A stretch of 64,000 nucleotides of DNA from Methyloversatilis discipulorum (GTDB lineage Bacteria; Pseudomonadota; Gammaproteobacteria; Burkholderiales; Rhodocyclaceae): assembly GCF_000385375.1 (NCBI RefSeq), contig NZ_ARVV01000001.1, positions 682,001-746,000 of the forward strand, written 5' to 3'. Below the pieces are notes generated by a model. That model saw only the letters and a program-made list of their open reading frames with translations, was not told the DNA's origin and did not search any database. Position 1 is the first letter of the stretch, and every line of letters starts with the position of its first letter. Of this stretch, positions 16,311 through 24,433 are shown in pieces. The position numbers and the translations under genes were made by a program.

Positions 16311-19300
16311 TGCTCGACGCCCTGACCCGCAGCGCGCTCGCCCGCCCGCTGCTGACCGTACTGGCGGCGCTGCTGCTGATCGCCGCCGGCCTCAATGCGG
16401 CGATGAAGCTGCCGATCGACGCCTTCCCTGACGTGTCGGCGCCGCAGGTGAAGATCATCGTCAAGCTGCCGGGCATGACACCCGAAGAGATGGAAGCGCG
16501 CGTCACGACGCCGATCGAGATCGAAATGCTGGGTCTGCCGAAGCAGACCATGCTGCGCTCGACCAGCAAGTACGGCCTCACTGACGTCACCATCGATTTC
16601 GAGGATGGCACCGACATCTACTGGGCGCGCAACCAGGTGAGCGAGCGCCTGAACGGCATCATGGGCGACCTGCCGCCGGGCCTCTCCGGCGGGCTGGCGC
16701 CGATCACCACACCGCTGGGCGAAATGTTCATGTTCACCGTCGAGGGCGATCTGCCGATCGCCGAGCGGCGCGCGCTGCTCGACTGGGTGATCCGCCCGGC
16801 GCTGCGCACGGTGCGCGGCGTGGCCGACGTGAACGTGCTGGGTGGCCTGGCCAGCGCTTACGAAGTGGTGCCGGACGCGGCCCGCATGGCGGCCACCGGC
16901 ATCACGCTGGACGAACTGCGGACCACGCTGGAACGCTTCAACCGCAACGACGGCGCCGGCCGCATCAACGAGGGCGAGGAAACGCTGCTGGTGCGCGTGC
17001 AGGGCCGGCTCACTTCGCTCGACGATATCGGGCGCCTGGTGGTGCACGCGACGCCGACTGCGCAGGTGCGGGTGGCCGACGTGGCCGAAGTCAAGCTCGG
17101 CGCGCTCACGCGCATGGGCGGCGTCACCCACAACGGCGAGGGCGAGACGGTGCAGGGCCTGGTGCTGGGCCTGCGCGGCGCCGACGCGCAGCAGGTGGTG
17201 GCCGGCGTGCGCGCCCGGCTCGAGGAAGTGCAGGCGGCGCTGCCGGCGGGCGTGAAAGTGGTGCCCTTCTATGACCGCGGCGAACTGGTGTCGCGCGCGG
17301 TCGGCACGGTGTCGAAGGCGCTGCTCGAAGCGGTGGTGCTGGTCGGCGTCATGCTCTATCTCTTCCTCGGCAATCTGCGCGCCGCATTGGCGGTTGCCGT
17401 GGTGCTGCCGCTGTCGGCGCTGTGGACCTTCCTGCTGATGCACCAGTTCGGCCTGTCGGCCAACCTGATGAGCCTGGGCGGGCTGGCCATCGCCATCGGC
17501 CTGCTGGTCGACGCTGCCGTTGTGGTGGTCGAGAACGTGGTCGCCCATCTGCACGAACCGGGCGCCGATCAGCGCCCGCGGCAGCAGGTGGTGCTGGACG
17601 CCGTGCGCGAGGTGGCGGTGCCGACCACCGCCGGCATCGTCATCATCGCGCTGGTGTTCGTGCCGCTGCTGAGCCTGCAGGGACTGGAAGGCAAGCTGTT
17701 CGCGCCGGTGGCGCTGACCATCGTGTTCGCGCTCGCCGGCTCGCTGCTGCTGTCGCTGACTGTCATTCCGCTGCTGGCGCGTCTGATGCTGAATGCGAAG
17801 TCGCACGCCGACCCCTGGCTGCCGCGCACGCTGGCCCGACTGTATGCGCCGCTGCTGCAGAAGGCGCTGGCGGCACCGGCAGTGGTGGGCGCCGTCGCCG
17901 GCCTGCTCGGTGTCGCGGCGGTCGTGCTGTACATGGGGCTGGGCAAGACCTTCATGCCGACGATGGACGAGGGCAGCCTCATCGTGCAGCTGGAAAAGCT
18001 GCCGTCGATCAGTCTCGACGCCTCGCTGGCGATCGACAGCCAGTTCCAGCGCGCGCTGAAGGAGACGGTGCCGGAGGCGCTGCAGGTGGTGGCGCGTGCC
18101 GGCTCGGACGAGATCGGCCTCGACCCGATGGGCCTGAACCAGACCGATACCTTCATCAGCCTGCCGACCGAGGTCGACAAGCCGGCGGTCATCCATCGCA
18201 TCCGCGAACTGCTGAACGAATTTCCGGGCGTGGCCTACGCCTTCACTCAGCCGATCGAAATGCGGGTGTCGGAAATGATTCTCGGCGTGCGCGGCGACCT
18301 CGCGATCCGCATCTTCGGCCCGGATCTCGACGTGCTGAATCACAAGGCGGACGAGATCGCCGAAGTGCTGCGCGCGACACCGGGGGCGGAGGATGTGTTC
18401 TTCGTACGCAACGAGGGCGTGCAGTATCTGCGCGTGGTGCCGGACAGCGACGCGCTGGCCCGTGCCGGACTGGACATCGACACACTGGCGGCCAGCCTGC
18501 GCGCACAGATCGAGGGCGAGCGGGTCGGCCTGATCCAGCAGCAGGAGCGGCGCATTCCGCTGCTGGTGCGTGCCAGCGGCAGCACGGCGGCGGCCGACGA
18601 ACTGGCGCAGCTGCCGGTGGCGCTGCCGGGCGGAGGGCGCATCGCGCTCGGTCAGTTGGCGCGTTTCGAACGCGTCGGCGGGCCGGTGCAGATCAACCGG
18701 CAGCTGGGCAGCCGCAATATGGTGGTGATCGCCAACGTCGGCGGCCGTGATCTGGTCGGCTTCGTCGAGGAGGCGCGCGCGCAGGTGATGCAGAAGGTCG
18801 AGCTGCCGCCGGGCTACCGGCTGACCTGGGGCGGCGAATTCGAGAACCAGCAGCGGGCGGCGCAGCGGCTGGCGCTGGTGGTGCCGGTGGCGCTGGTGCT
18901 CATCTTCCTCATTCTCTACAGCACCTTCGATTCGCTGCGTCAGGCAACGCTGGTGATGGCCAACGTGCCGTTCGCGATGATAGGCGGCGTGTTCGCGCTG
19001 GCGCTGTCCGGCGAATACCTGTCGGTGCCGGCGTCGGTCGGTTTCATCGCGCTGCTCGGCATCGCCGTGCTCAATGGCGTGGTGCTGGTGAGCTATTTCA
19101 ACCAGCTGCGCGCCGCCGGCATGTCGATGCTGGACGCCGTGGTGCATGGCGCGCAGCGCCGGCTGCGGCCGGTGCTGCTGACCGCGTCGATGGCTGCCCT
19201 CGGTCTGGTGCCGCTGCTGTTCGCCAGCGGGCCGGGGTCGGAAATCCAGCGGCCGCTTGCAATCGTTGTCATTGGCGGGCTGGTTTCTTGTACTGCGTTA

Positions 19301-19357
19301 ACACTGCTGCTGCTGCCCATCCTGTACAAGCGATTCGGCGAGCGAACCGCCGCCTGA
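16307..19357 (+). CDS. HME-type RND efflux pump (CusA/CzcA family)
   Basis: 1016 residues with the RND plan: helix 1 at about 10-30, a large periplasmic loop, helices 2-6, a second loop and helices 8-12. It contains PGMTPEEMEARVT and FMPTMDEGSL, typical of heavy-metal RND proteins. In helix 4 the sequence is AIAIGLLVDAAVVVVEN: Asp402 and Glu409 are kept, but the DFG aspartate of CzcA is Ala396, as in CusA. The substrate could therefore be monovalent copper or silver, or something else; the CusA methionine relay is not clearly conserved. Two overlapping ATG codons (16307, 16310) are possible starts. The next gene follows after 12 bp, so the operon continues. Confidence 0.88.
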   Translation: MMLDALTRSALARPLLTVLAALLLIAAGLNAAMKLPIDAFPDVSAPQVKIIVKLPGMTPEEMEARVTTPIEIEMLGLPKQTMLRSTSKYGLTDVTIDFEDGTDIYWARNQVSERLNGIMGDLPPGLSGGLAPITTPLGEMFMFTVEGDLPIAERRALLDWVIRPALRTVRGVADVNVLGGLASAYEVVPDAARMAATGITLDELRTTLERFNRNDGAGRINEGEETLLVRVQGRLTSLDDIGRLVVHATPTAQVRVADVAEVKLGALTRMGGVTHNGEGETVQGLVLGLRGADAQQVVAGVRARLEEVQAALPAGVKVVPFYDRGELVSRAVGTVSKALLEAVVLVGVMLYLFLGNLRAALAVAVVLPLSALWTFLLMHQFGLSANLMSLGGLAIAIGLLVDAAVVVVENVVAHLHEPGADQRPRQQVVLDAVREVAVPTTAGIVIIALVFVPLLSLQGLEGKLFAPVALTIVFALAGSLLLSLTVIPLLARLMLNAKSHADPWLPRTLARLYAPLLQKALAAPAVVGAVAGLLGVAAVVLYMGLGKTFMPTMDEGSLIVQLEKLPSISLDASLAIDSQFQRALKETVPEALQVVARAGSDEIGLDPMGLNQTDTFISLPTEVDKPAVIHRIRELLNEFPGVAYAFTQPIEMRVSEMILGVRGDLAIRIFGPDLDVLNHKADEIAEVLRATPGAEDVFFVRNEGVQYLRVVPDSDALARAGLDIDTLAASLRAQIEGERVGLIQQQERRIPLLVRASGSTAAADELAQLPVALPGGGRIALGQLARFERVGGPVQINRQLGSRNMVVIANVGGRDLVGFVEEARAQVMQKVELPPGYRLTWGGEFENQQRAAQRLALVVPVALVLIFLILYSTFDSLRQATLVMANVPFAMIGGVFALALSGEYLSVPASVGFIALLGIAVLNGVVLVSYFNQLRAAGMSMLDAVVHGAQRRLRPVLLTASMAALGLVPLLFASGPGSEIQRPLAIVVIGGLVSCTALTLLLLPILYKRFGERTAA

Positions 19358-19369
19358 TGATTTCATTCC

Positions 19370-21286
19370 ATGACTGAATCCCTTGCGCCACAGCGGCGCG
19401 CGCTGCCCTTCCTGCTCGTACTTGCGCTGACAGCGCTGGCTGTCTGGACGCTGTTGCGGCTGGGCCTCTGGCTGTACGCCGACCCCGGCAGCGCCGCAGT
19501 GCACGTTTTCGGGCGCGGCCTGTGGTTCGACATGGCAACGCTTGCCTGGATGCTTGCACCGCTGCTGGCACTGTCGGCCCTGCTGCCGGCGCGGCTGCGA
19601 GCCAGCCGCTTCGTGGGTGCATTGCGCTGGGCGGCGCTGTGGCTGGCGGTGGCGCTGCTGCTGTTCGGCGCGGTCGCCGAAGTGGTGTTCTGGGAGGAAT
19701 TCTCGACCCGCTTCAATTTCATCGCCGTCGACTATCTGCTGTACACGCAGGAAGTGATCGGCAACATCGTCGAGTCCTACCCGGTCGGCGCGCTGGTCGG
19801 CGGCATCGTGGCGCTGTCGGCGCTGTTCGTCGTGCTGTTGCGGCGACGGCTTTCGTTTGCCGTCGCTGTCCGCTCCTGGCGCGCGCGCGTCGCCATGCTG
19901 GCGGCGGCCGTACTGCTGCCGGCGGCGGCGCAGGTGGCGGCGATCGAGCAGATGGAAGGCAGCGGTGACGCCTACGCCGACGAACTGGCGGGTAACGGAC
20001 TCTTCTCGCTGGCGGCGGCGATGCGCCGCAACGAACTGGATTACGCGCGCTGGTATGCGACGCTGCCGCAGGAGGAGGCGGACGAGGTGCTGCGCACACT
20101 GCATGTCGAGCGCCTGCCGCTGAGCGCCGAGGACAGTCCGAGCGCGATGGACGATCCGCCGCACGACAAGTCACCCTTCACACGGCGGCCGCGCAATGTG
20201 GTGCTGGTGACCATAGAGAGCCTGTCGGCGGAATACGTCGGCGCCTATGGATCAAAGGAAGGCCTGACGCCGGAGCTAGACCGCATCGCTGCCGAAGGGC
20301 TGCGCTTTGCCAACGTGTATGCCACCGGTACCCGCACCGTGCGCGGTCTGGAGGCCCTGTCGCTCGGCACGCCGCCGGTGCCCGGTCAGGCCATCGTCCG
20401 GCGGACGAACAACAACAATCTGTCGACAGTCGGGGAAATCCTCGCGCCGCAGGGCGTGGTGCCGATGTTCATCTACGGTGGCTACGGCTACTTCGACAAC
20501 ATGAACAGCTATTTCCGCGGCAACGACTACCTCATCGTCGACCGCACCGATTTCCCGAAGGACAGCATCGTGTTCGAGAACGTGTGGGGCGTGGCGGACG
20601 AGTCGCTGTACGCCAACGCGCTGATCGCGATGAACCGCAAGGCGGCCGAAGGCAAGCCCTTCTTCGCGCAGATCATGACCACGTCGAACCACCGTCCCTA
20701 CACCTACCCGGACGGCCGCATCGACATTCCGTCGCCGGGCGGCCGGCACGGCGCCGTGAAGTACACCGACTGGGCGATCGGCCAGTTCATCCGCGAGGCG
20801 AAGAAGCAGCCGTGGTTCGCCGACACGCTGTTCGTGTTCGTCGCCGACCACTGCGCGTCGGTCGCAGGCCGCACCCGGCTGCCGGTGGCGAAGTACCGCA
20901 TCCCGCTGATCTTCTACGCGCCGGACATGCTGCCGCCGGGCGAATTCACCGACCGTCTGAGCCAGATCGACCTGGCGCCGACGCTGCTCGAAGTGATGGG
21001 CAAGAACGGCGACGACCATTTCTTCGGCCGCGCCTTCTTCGAGGAGCACGTGCAGCTGGATCGCGTATTCATTTCCAACTACCAGGACCTGGGCTATCTG
21101 CGCGGCGACCTGCTCACCGTGCTGTCGCCGCGGCGTGTGGTCAAGGCCTACCGCGTCGACCCGGTCACGTTGGAATCGACGCCGACCGAGCCGGATCCGC
21201 AGCGGGTGAAGGAGGCCATCGCCTACTACCAGACCGCGGCCGCGGCATTCAAGCAGGGCCGTCTGCAGATGCCTGCCGCGCAGTGA
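19370..21286 (+). CDS. LtaS/MdoB-like membrane sulfatase-fold transferase
   Basis: 638 residues. Four or five membrane helices occupy the first 210 residues. A periplasmic alkaline-phosphatase/sulfatase domain follows from about 275: NVVLVTIESLSAEYVG (metal-binding Glu), nucleophile Thr323 in GTRTVRG and VFVADHC (metal Asp-His). This is the layout of LtaS and MdoB, which transfer phosphoglycerol; phosphoethanolamine transferases share the fold. A Gram-negative bacterium has no lipoteichoic acid, so an osmoregulated glucan or lipid A acceptor is more likely. The exact group transferred is unknown. It is 12 bp after the RND gene and overlaps the phosphatase gene by one base. Confidence 0.85.
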   Translation: MTESLAPQRRALPFLLVLALTALAVWTLLRLGLWLYADPGSAAVHVFGRGLWFDMATLAWMLAPLLALSALLPARLRASRFVGALRWAALWLAVALLLFGAVAEVVFWEEFSTRFNFIAVDYLLYTQEVIGNIVESYPVGALVGGIVALSALFVVLLRRRLSFAVAVRSWRARVAMLAAAVLLPAAAQVAAIEQMEGSGDAYADELAGNGLFSLAAAMRRNELDYARWYATLPQEEADEVLRTLHVERLPLSAEDSPSAMDDPPHDKSPFTRRPRNVVLVTIESLSAEYVGAYGSKEGLTPELDRIAAEGLRFANVYATGTRTVRGLEALSLGTPPVPGQAIVRRTNNNNLSTVGEILAPQGVVPMFIYGGYGYFDNMNSYFRGNDYLIVDRTDFPKDSIVFENVWGVADESLYANALIAMNRKAAEGKPFFAQIMTTSNHRPYTYPDGRIDIPSPGGRHGAVKYTDWAIGQFIREAKKQPWFADTLFVFVADHCASVAGRTRLPVAKYRIPLIFYAPDMLPPGEFTDRLSQIDLAPTLLEVMGKNGDDHFFGRAFFEEHVQLDRVFISNYQDLGYLRGDLLTVLSPRRVVKAYRVDPVTLESTPTEPDPQRVKEAIAYYQTAAAAFKQGRLQMPAAQ

Positions 21287-21939
21287 TGCGGCGGCACGCC
21301 GACCTGCTCGCCGTGGCGGTGCTGTCGGCGCTGCTGGCGCTCTGGAGCAACCGCTGGAGCGACGGCGATCTGATCACCGCCGCGTGGTTCTTCGACGCCG
21401 CCGCCGGGGCCTTTCCGCTGCGCAGGCAGTGGCTGCTGTCGGCGGTGCTGCACGACGGCCTGAAGTGGCTGGCGGTGCTGGTCTGGCTTGGCCTGCTGGC
21501 CGGCTGGAGTGTGCTGCGCCTGCGTGGCGCGGCGGCTGAATTGCGCGGCCGTCTCGCCTTCGTGCTCGTCGCCTCGCTGCTGGCTGTGATCGCGGTAAAT
21601 ATGGCGCGAGCGCAGTCGGCCCACAGCTGCCCCTGGTATGTCGCTGACTTCGGTGGCTCGGGGCAGTTCTTTCGCCTGTTGGATCCGCGACCAGAAGAGG
21701 CCGGACCAGGCAAATGCCTGCCCAGCGGCCATGCGGCCACCGCCTTCATGTGGCTGGCGCTGCTGCCGGTGCTGACCGGCGCACGGCGGCGCCTGGCGCT
21801 GGCTGGCGTGCTGCTGCTCGGGGGCGTGGCTGGAGCGGTTCAGGTCGCGCGCGGTGCGCATTTCCCGTCGCACATCCTGCTCAGTGCCGCACTTTGCGCG
21901 CTGGTCGTCTGGATCTGCGCATCGCTGGCGCGCAAATGA
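21286..21939 (+). CDS. PAP2-family membrane phosphatase
   Basis: 217 residues with about six hydrophobic helices. Phosphatase motif 2 is LPSGHAAT (Ser147, His149) and motif 3 is QVARGAHFPSH (Arg189, His192), with final His in place of the usual Asp. The KxxxxxxRP motif is not recognisable: the corresponding stretch ARAQSAHSCPW lacks it. The subfamily acts on lipid phosphates such as undecaprenyl pyrophosphate or lipid A, on the periplasmic face. Its start overlaps the sulfatase-like stop by one base, so the two probably act on the same envelope lipid. Last gene of the efflux operon. Confidence 0.8.
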   Translation: MRRHADLLAVAVLSALLALWSNRWSDGDLITAAWFFDAAAGAFPLRRQWLLSAVLHDGLKWLAVLVWLGLLAGWSVLRLRGAAAELRGRLAFVLVASLLAVIAVNMARAQSAHSCPWYVADFGGSGQFFRLLDPRPEEAGPGKCLPSGHAATAFMWLALLPVLTGARRRLALAGVLLLGGVAGAVQVARGAHFPSHILLSAALCALVVWICASLARK

Positions 21940-21961
21940 AAACCGGCCCTCGCGGGCCGGT
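21939..21961 (-). terminator. terminator of dps, between convergent genes
   Basis: Stem ACCGGCCC/GGGCCGGT with a 4-nt loop (TCGC on the plus strand). Read from the minus strand it ends in TTTT, so it should stop dps transcription. On the plus side it may also end the efflux operon, without a good T tract. Confidence 0.75.
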
Positions 21962-21981
21962 GTGTGCTGCTGTGCGGTCGA

Positions 21982-22455
21982 TCAGCCTTCGAGCAGGCTG
22001 CGCAGCATCCAGGCGTTCTTCTCGTGGATCTGCATGCGCTGCGTCAGCAGGTCGGCGGTCGGTTCGTCGTGCGCCTCGTCTACCACGGCGAAGATGCTGC
22101 GCGCGGTGCGGACGACGGCTTCCTGGCCAGCAACCAGCTGGCGGATCATGTCGTTGGCCGACGGCACGCCTTCCGGCTCCTTGATCGACGTGAGCTTGGC
22201 GTAAGCCGAGTAGGTGCCCGGTGCCGGATAGCCCAGCGCGCGGATGCGTTCGGCCACCAGATCGACGGCCAGCGCCAGTTCGGTGTACTGACCTTCGAAC
22301 ATCAGGTGCAGCGTGTTGAACATCGGACCGGTCACGTTCCAGTGGAAGTTGTGCGTGGTCAGGTAGAGCGTGTAGGTGTCGGCCAGCAGGCGCGACAGAC
22401 CGTCGGCAATGGCGCGGCGCTGGTCTTCAGGAATGCCGATGTTGATCGTGCTCAT
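21982..22455 (-). CDS. dps: Dps-family ferritin-like DNA protection protein
   Basis: 157 residues. Dps proteins form a 12-subunit shell that oxidises iron with hydrogen peroxide. The inter-subunit ferroxidase ligands are visible: His38 (THNFHWNV), His50, Glu54, Asp65 and Glu69. Position 54 is Asp in E. coli Dps. The lysine-rich N-terminal DNA-binding tail of E. coli Dps is absent ([10 protein letters not shown]), so DNA binding is uncertain. GGGAG lies 8 nt before the start. It lies 46 bp after oxyR on the same strand and may be co-transcribed, which fits peroxide control. Confidence 0.92.
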   Translation of the reverse strand: MSTINIGIPEDQRRAIADGLSRLLADTYTLYLTTHNFHWNVTGPMFNTLHLMFEGQYTELALAVDLVAERIRALGYPAPGTYSAYAKLTSIKEPEGVPSANDMIRQLVAGQEAVVRTARSIFAVVDEAHDEPTADLLTQRMQIHEKNAWMLRSLLEG

Positions 22456-22501
22456 TTGGATGCTCCCTTCGTTGATGCTGACGCGGATGTGAGTGCGGCC
22501 G

Positions 22502-23428
22502 TCAGGTACCGGTTCCGTCAGTTGTGTCGGTGCGGGACTGCGGCGCCTGTCCGGCGATCAGTTCGGCCAGCCGTGAAAAACACTCCTGGCGGGCATTCGA
22601 ACTGCGTGCGACCAGTGCGATGGTACGGCGCGGACGCGGTTCGGAGAAGCGGTGCGCGACAAGATTCATATGACCGAGCAGGCCGGAGCGCAAGGTCATG
22701 TCGGGCAGCAGCGCCATTCCAAGCCCGCCTTCGACCATCTGCGCCAGCGTGAAAAGGCTGGTCGCCTCCATGCCGGTCACCCGCGGTTCGTCCAGCCGGC
22801 AGCCGCCCAGCGTATGTCCGCGCAGGCAATGGCCCTCTTCCAGCAGCAGCAGCGCCTCCGGGTCCAGCTTGCCGATGTCGCGCGGCATGTCCGCTTCGCG
22901 GCCGGCCGGCGCGATCAGCAGCAGTTCTTCGTCGAACAGCGAGTACACCTGCAGATTGCCGGTGTCGTAGGGCAGCGCGATCAGCGCGAAGTCGATCTGG
23001 CCGGTGGCAAGCCGTGCCAGCAGGTTGGCGGTCAGGTCCTCACGCAGCGCCAGTTTCAGTTCAGGGTAGCGCGACCGCACTTCGGGCAGTACCGCCGGCA
23101 ACAGGAAGGGCGCGATCGTCGGGATGACGCCGAGCCTGAGCAGGCCGCTCATCGGCCGCTCCGCATTGCGTGCCCATTCGGTCAGGTCTTCGGCCTCGGC
23201 CAGCAGCCGGCGCGCACGCGCGACGACCTCGGCTCCGACTGCAGTCATCATGACCGAATGCCGCTCGCGCTCGACCAGCCGCGTGCCCAGGGTGGCTTCC
23301 AGTTCCTTGATGCCGGCGGACAACGTGGATTGCGTGACGAAGCAGGATTCCGCCGCCTGGGTGAAGTTCAGCTTGTCGGACACGGCGACCAGATAACGCA
23401 GCTGGCGCAGCGAGGGCAGGGCGGACAT
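22502..23428 (-). CDS. oxyR: LysR-family peroxide regulator OxyR
   Basis: 308 residues. The N-terminal LysR helix-turn-helix reads [20 protein letters not shown]. In the regulatory domain Cys201 and Cys210, in [12 protein letters not shown], match the redox pair Cys199/Cys208 of E. coli OxyR in context and spacing. It should therefore sense H2O2 by forming this disulfide. Divergent from the peroxiredoxin-glutaredoxin gene, with a 17-bp OxyR-like dyad between them; dps follows downstream. Start at ATG 23428. Confidence 0.93.
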   Translation of the reverse strand: MSALPSLRQLRYLVAVSDKLNFTQAAESCFVTQSTLSAGIKELEATLGTRLVERERHSVMMTAVGAEVVARARRLLAEAEDLTEWARNAERPMSGLLRLGVIPTIAPFLLPAVLPEVRSRYPELKLALREDLTANLLARLATGQIDFALIALPYDTGNLQVYSLFDEELLLIAPAGREADMPRDIGKLDPEALLLLEEGHCLRGHTLGGCRLDEPRVTGMEATSLFTLAQMVEGGLGMALLPDMTLRSGLLGHMNLVAHRFSEPRPRRTIALVARSSNARQECFSRLAELIAGQAPQSRTDTTDGTGT

Positions 23429-23443
23429 GCGCGGGCTCCGGGG

Positions 23444-23472
23444 ATTGTTGATCGAATTATACGATCAATAAT
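23444..23472. promoter_or_regulatory. candidate OxyR/LysR operator
   Basis: Inverted repeat ATTGTTGATCG, 7-bp spacer, CGATCAATAAT (10 of 11 positions symmetric). Its core GATCG-N7-CGATC has the arm and spacer lengths of the OxyR consensus GATAG-N7-CTATC. It is 16 nt before oxyR and 126 nt before the peroxiredoxin start, so it could serve both genes. Confidence 0.65.
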
Positions 23473-23597
23473 AGAAAATCAATCAATTGGACCGTTTTCG
23501 ATCCGATATCCAGAATGCGTCCTGTCGATGTGCAGCGCAGCAAGTGGCATGCACATCACCACTTTTCGAATCCGGTCCATCACTCAAGGAGATGAAC

Positions 23598-24335
23598 ATG
23601 AGTCTGCAGAACCACGAAGGCAAGCGCGTCCCCAACGTCACGTTCCGCGTCCGCGAAAACAACGAGTGGAAGAACGTCACCACCGATGATCTGTTCAAGG
23701 GCAAGACCGTCGTGGTGTTCTCGCTGCCCGGCGCTTTCACGCCGACCTGCTCGTCCACCCATCTGCCGCGCTACAACGAACTGGCGCCGGCGTTCAAGGC
23801 GAATGGCGTTGATGACATCCTGTGCGTGTCGGTCAATGACACCTTCGTCATGAACGAATGGGCCAAGGATCAGGAATCCGACAATGTGACCCTGGTACCC
23901 GACGGCAACGGCGAATTCACCGAAGGTATGGGCATGCTGGTCGACAAGGCCGATCTCGGCTTCGGCAAGCGCAGCTGGCGCTATTCGATGCTGGTGAAGG
24001 ACGGCGTCGTGAGCAAGATGTTCATCGAGCCGCAGGAACCGGGTGATCCGTTCAAGGTGTCCGATGCGGACACGATGCTGAACTACATCAACCCGAACGC
24101 GAAGAAGCCGGACCAGGTCGCCATCCTGACCCGCGAAGGGTGCGGCTTCTGCGCCAAGGCCAAGGCCTTGCTGGCGGAGAAGGGCTATCACTACGCCGAG
24201 ATCAACCTGCCGCACACCGAGCGTTCGCGTGCCCTGGGTGCCATCGTCGGTGCGAAGACGGTGCCGCAGGTGTTCATCAACGGCCAGCACATCGGCGGCT
24301 GGGAAGACCTGGAGAAGTGGGCGGCGGCGAAGTAA
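23598..24335 (+). CDS. peroxiredoxin-glutaredoxin hybrid
   Basis: 245 residues in two domains. At about 8-165 is a Prx5-type peroxiredoxin with peroxidatic Cys51 in [12 protein letters not shown]. At about 170-245 is a glutaredoxin with dithiol motif CGFC (Cys182, Cys185) and the [14 protein letters not shown] glutathione site. Such hybrids reduce hydroperoxides using glutathione through their own glutaredoxin. Start chosen at 23598 because AAGGAG lies 6 nt upstream; the in-frame ATG at 23592 is too close to it. Divergent from oxyR and followed after 98 bp by a disulfide reductase gene. Confidence 0.92.
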   Translation: MSLQNHEGKRVPNVTFRVRENNEWKNVTTDDLFKGKTVVVFSLPGAFTPTCSSTHLPRYNELAPAFKANGVDDILCVSVNDTFVMNEWAKDQESDNVTLVPDGNGEFTEGMGMLVDKADLGFGKRSWRYSMLVKDGVVSKMFIEPQEPGDPFKVSDADTMLNYINPNAKKPDQVAILTREGCGFCAKAKALLAEKGYHYAEINLPHTERSRALGAIVGAKTVPQVFINGQHIGGWEDLEKWAAAK

Positions 24336-24353
24336 GCCGCACGAGATGGGCGT

Positions 24354-24413
24354 ACGGTGGGGCGACCCGCCGTGCGATCAGGCTTGCGCACCGCAGGGTG
24401 CGCAGCCCTGATC
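24354..24413 (+). repeat. tandem hairpins between prx-grx and reductase genes
   Basis: Two adjacent inverted repeats. ACGGTGGG/CCCGCCGT has loop GCGA and one G-T pair. GATCAGG..GCGCACC (24376-24392) pairs with GGGTGCGC..CCTGATC (24396-24413) with one bulge. No T tract follows, so they may stabilise the upstream message or be a repeat element rather than end transcription. Confidence 0.5.
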
Positions 24414-24433
24414 GTCCGACCAGGGAGACTGAC

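Noticed and set aside
16124..19147. 1007-residue open frame antisense to the RND pump gene
   Set aside because: His/Gln/Arg-rich composition typical of antisense frames in this genome; the sense gene is complete with all family motifs.
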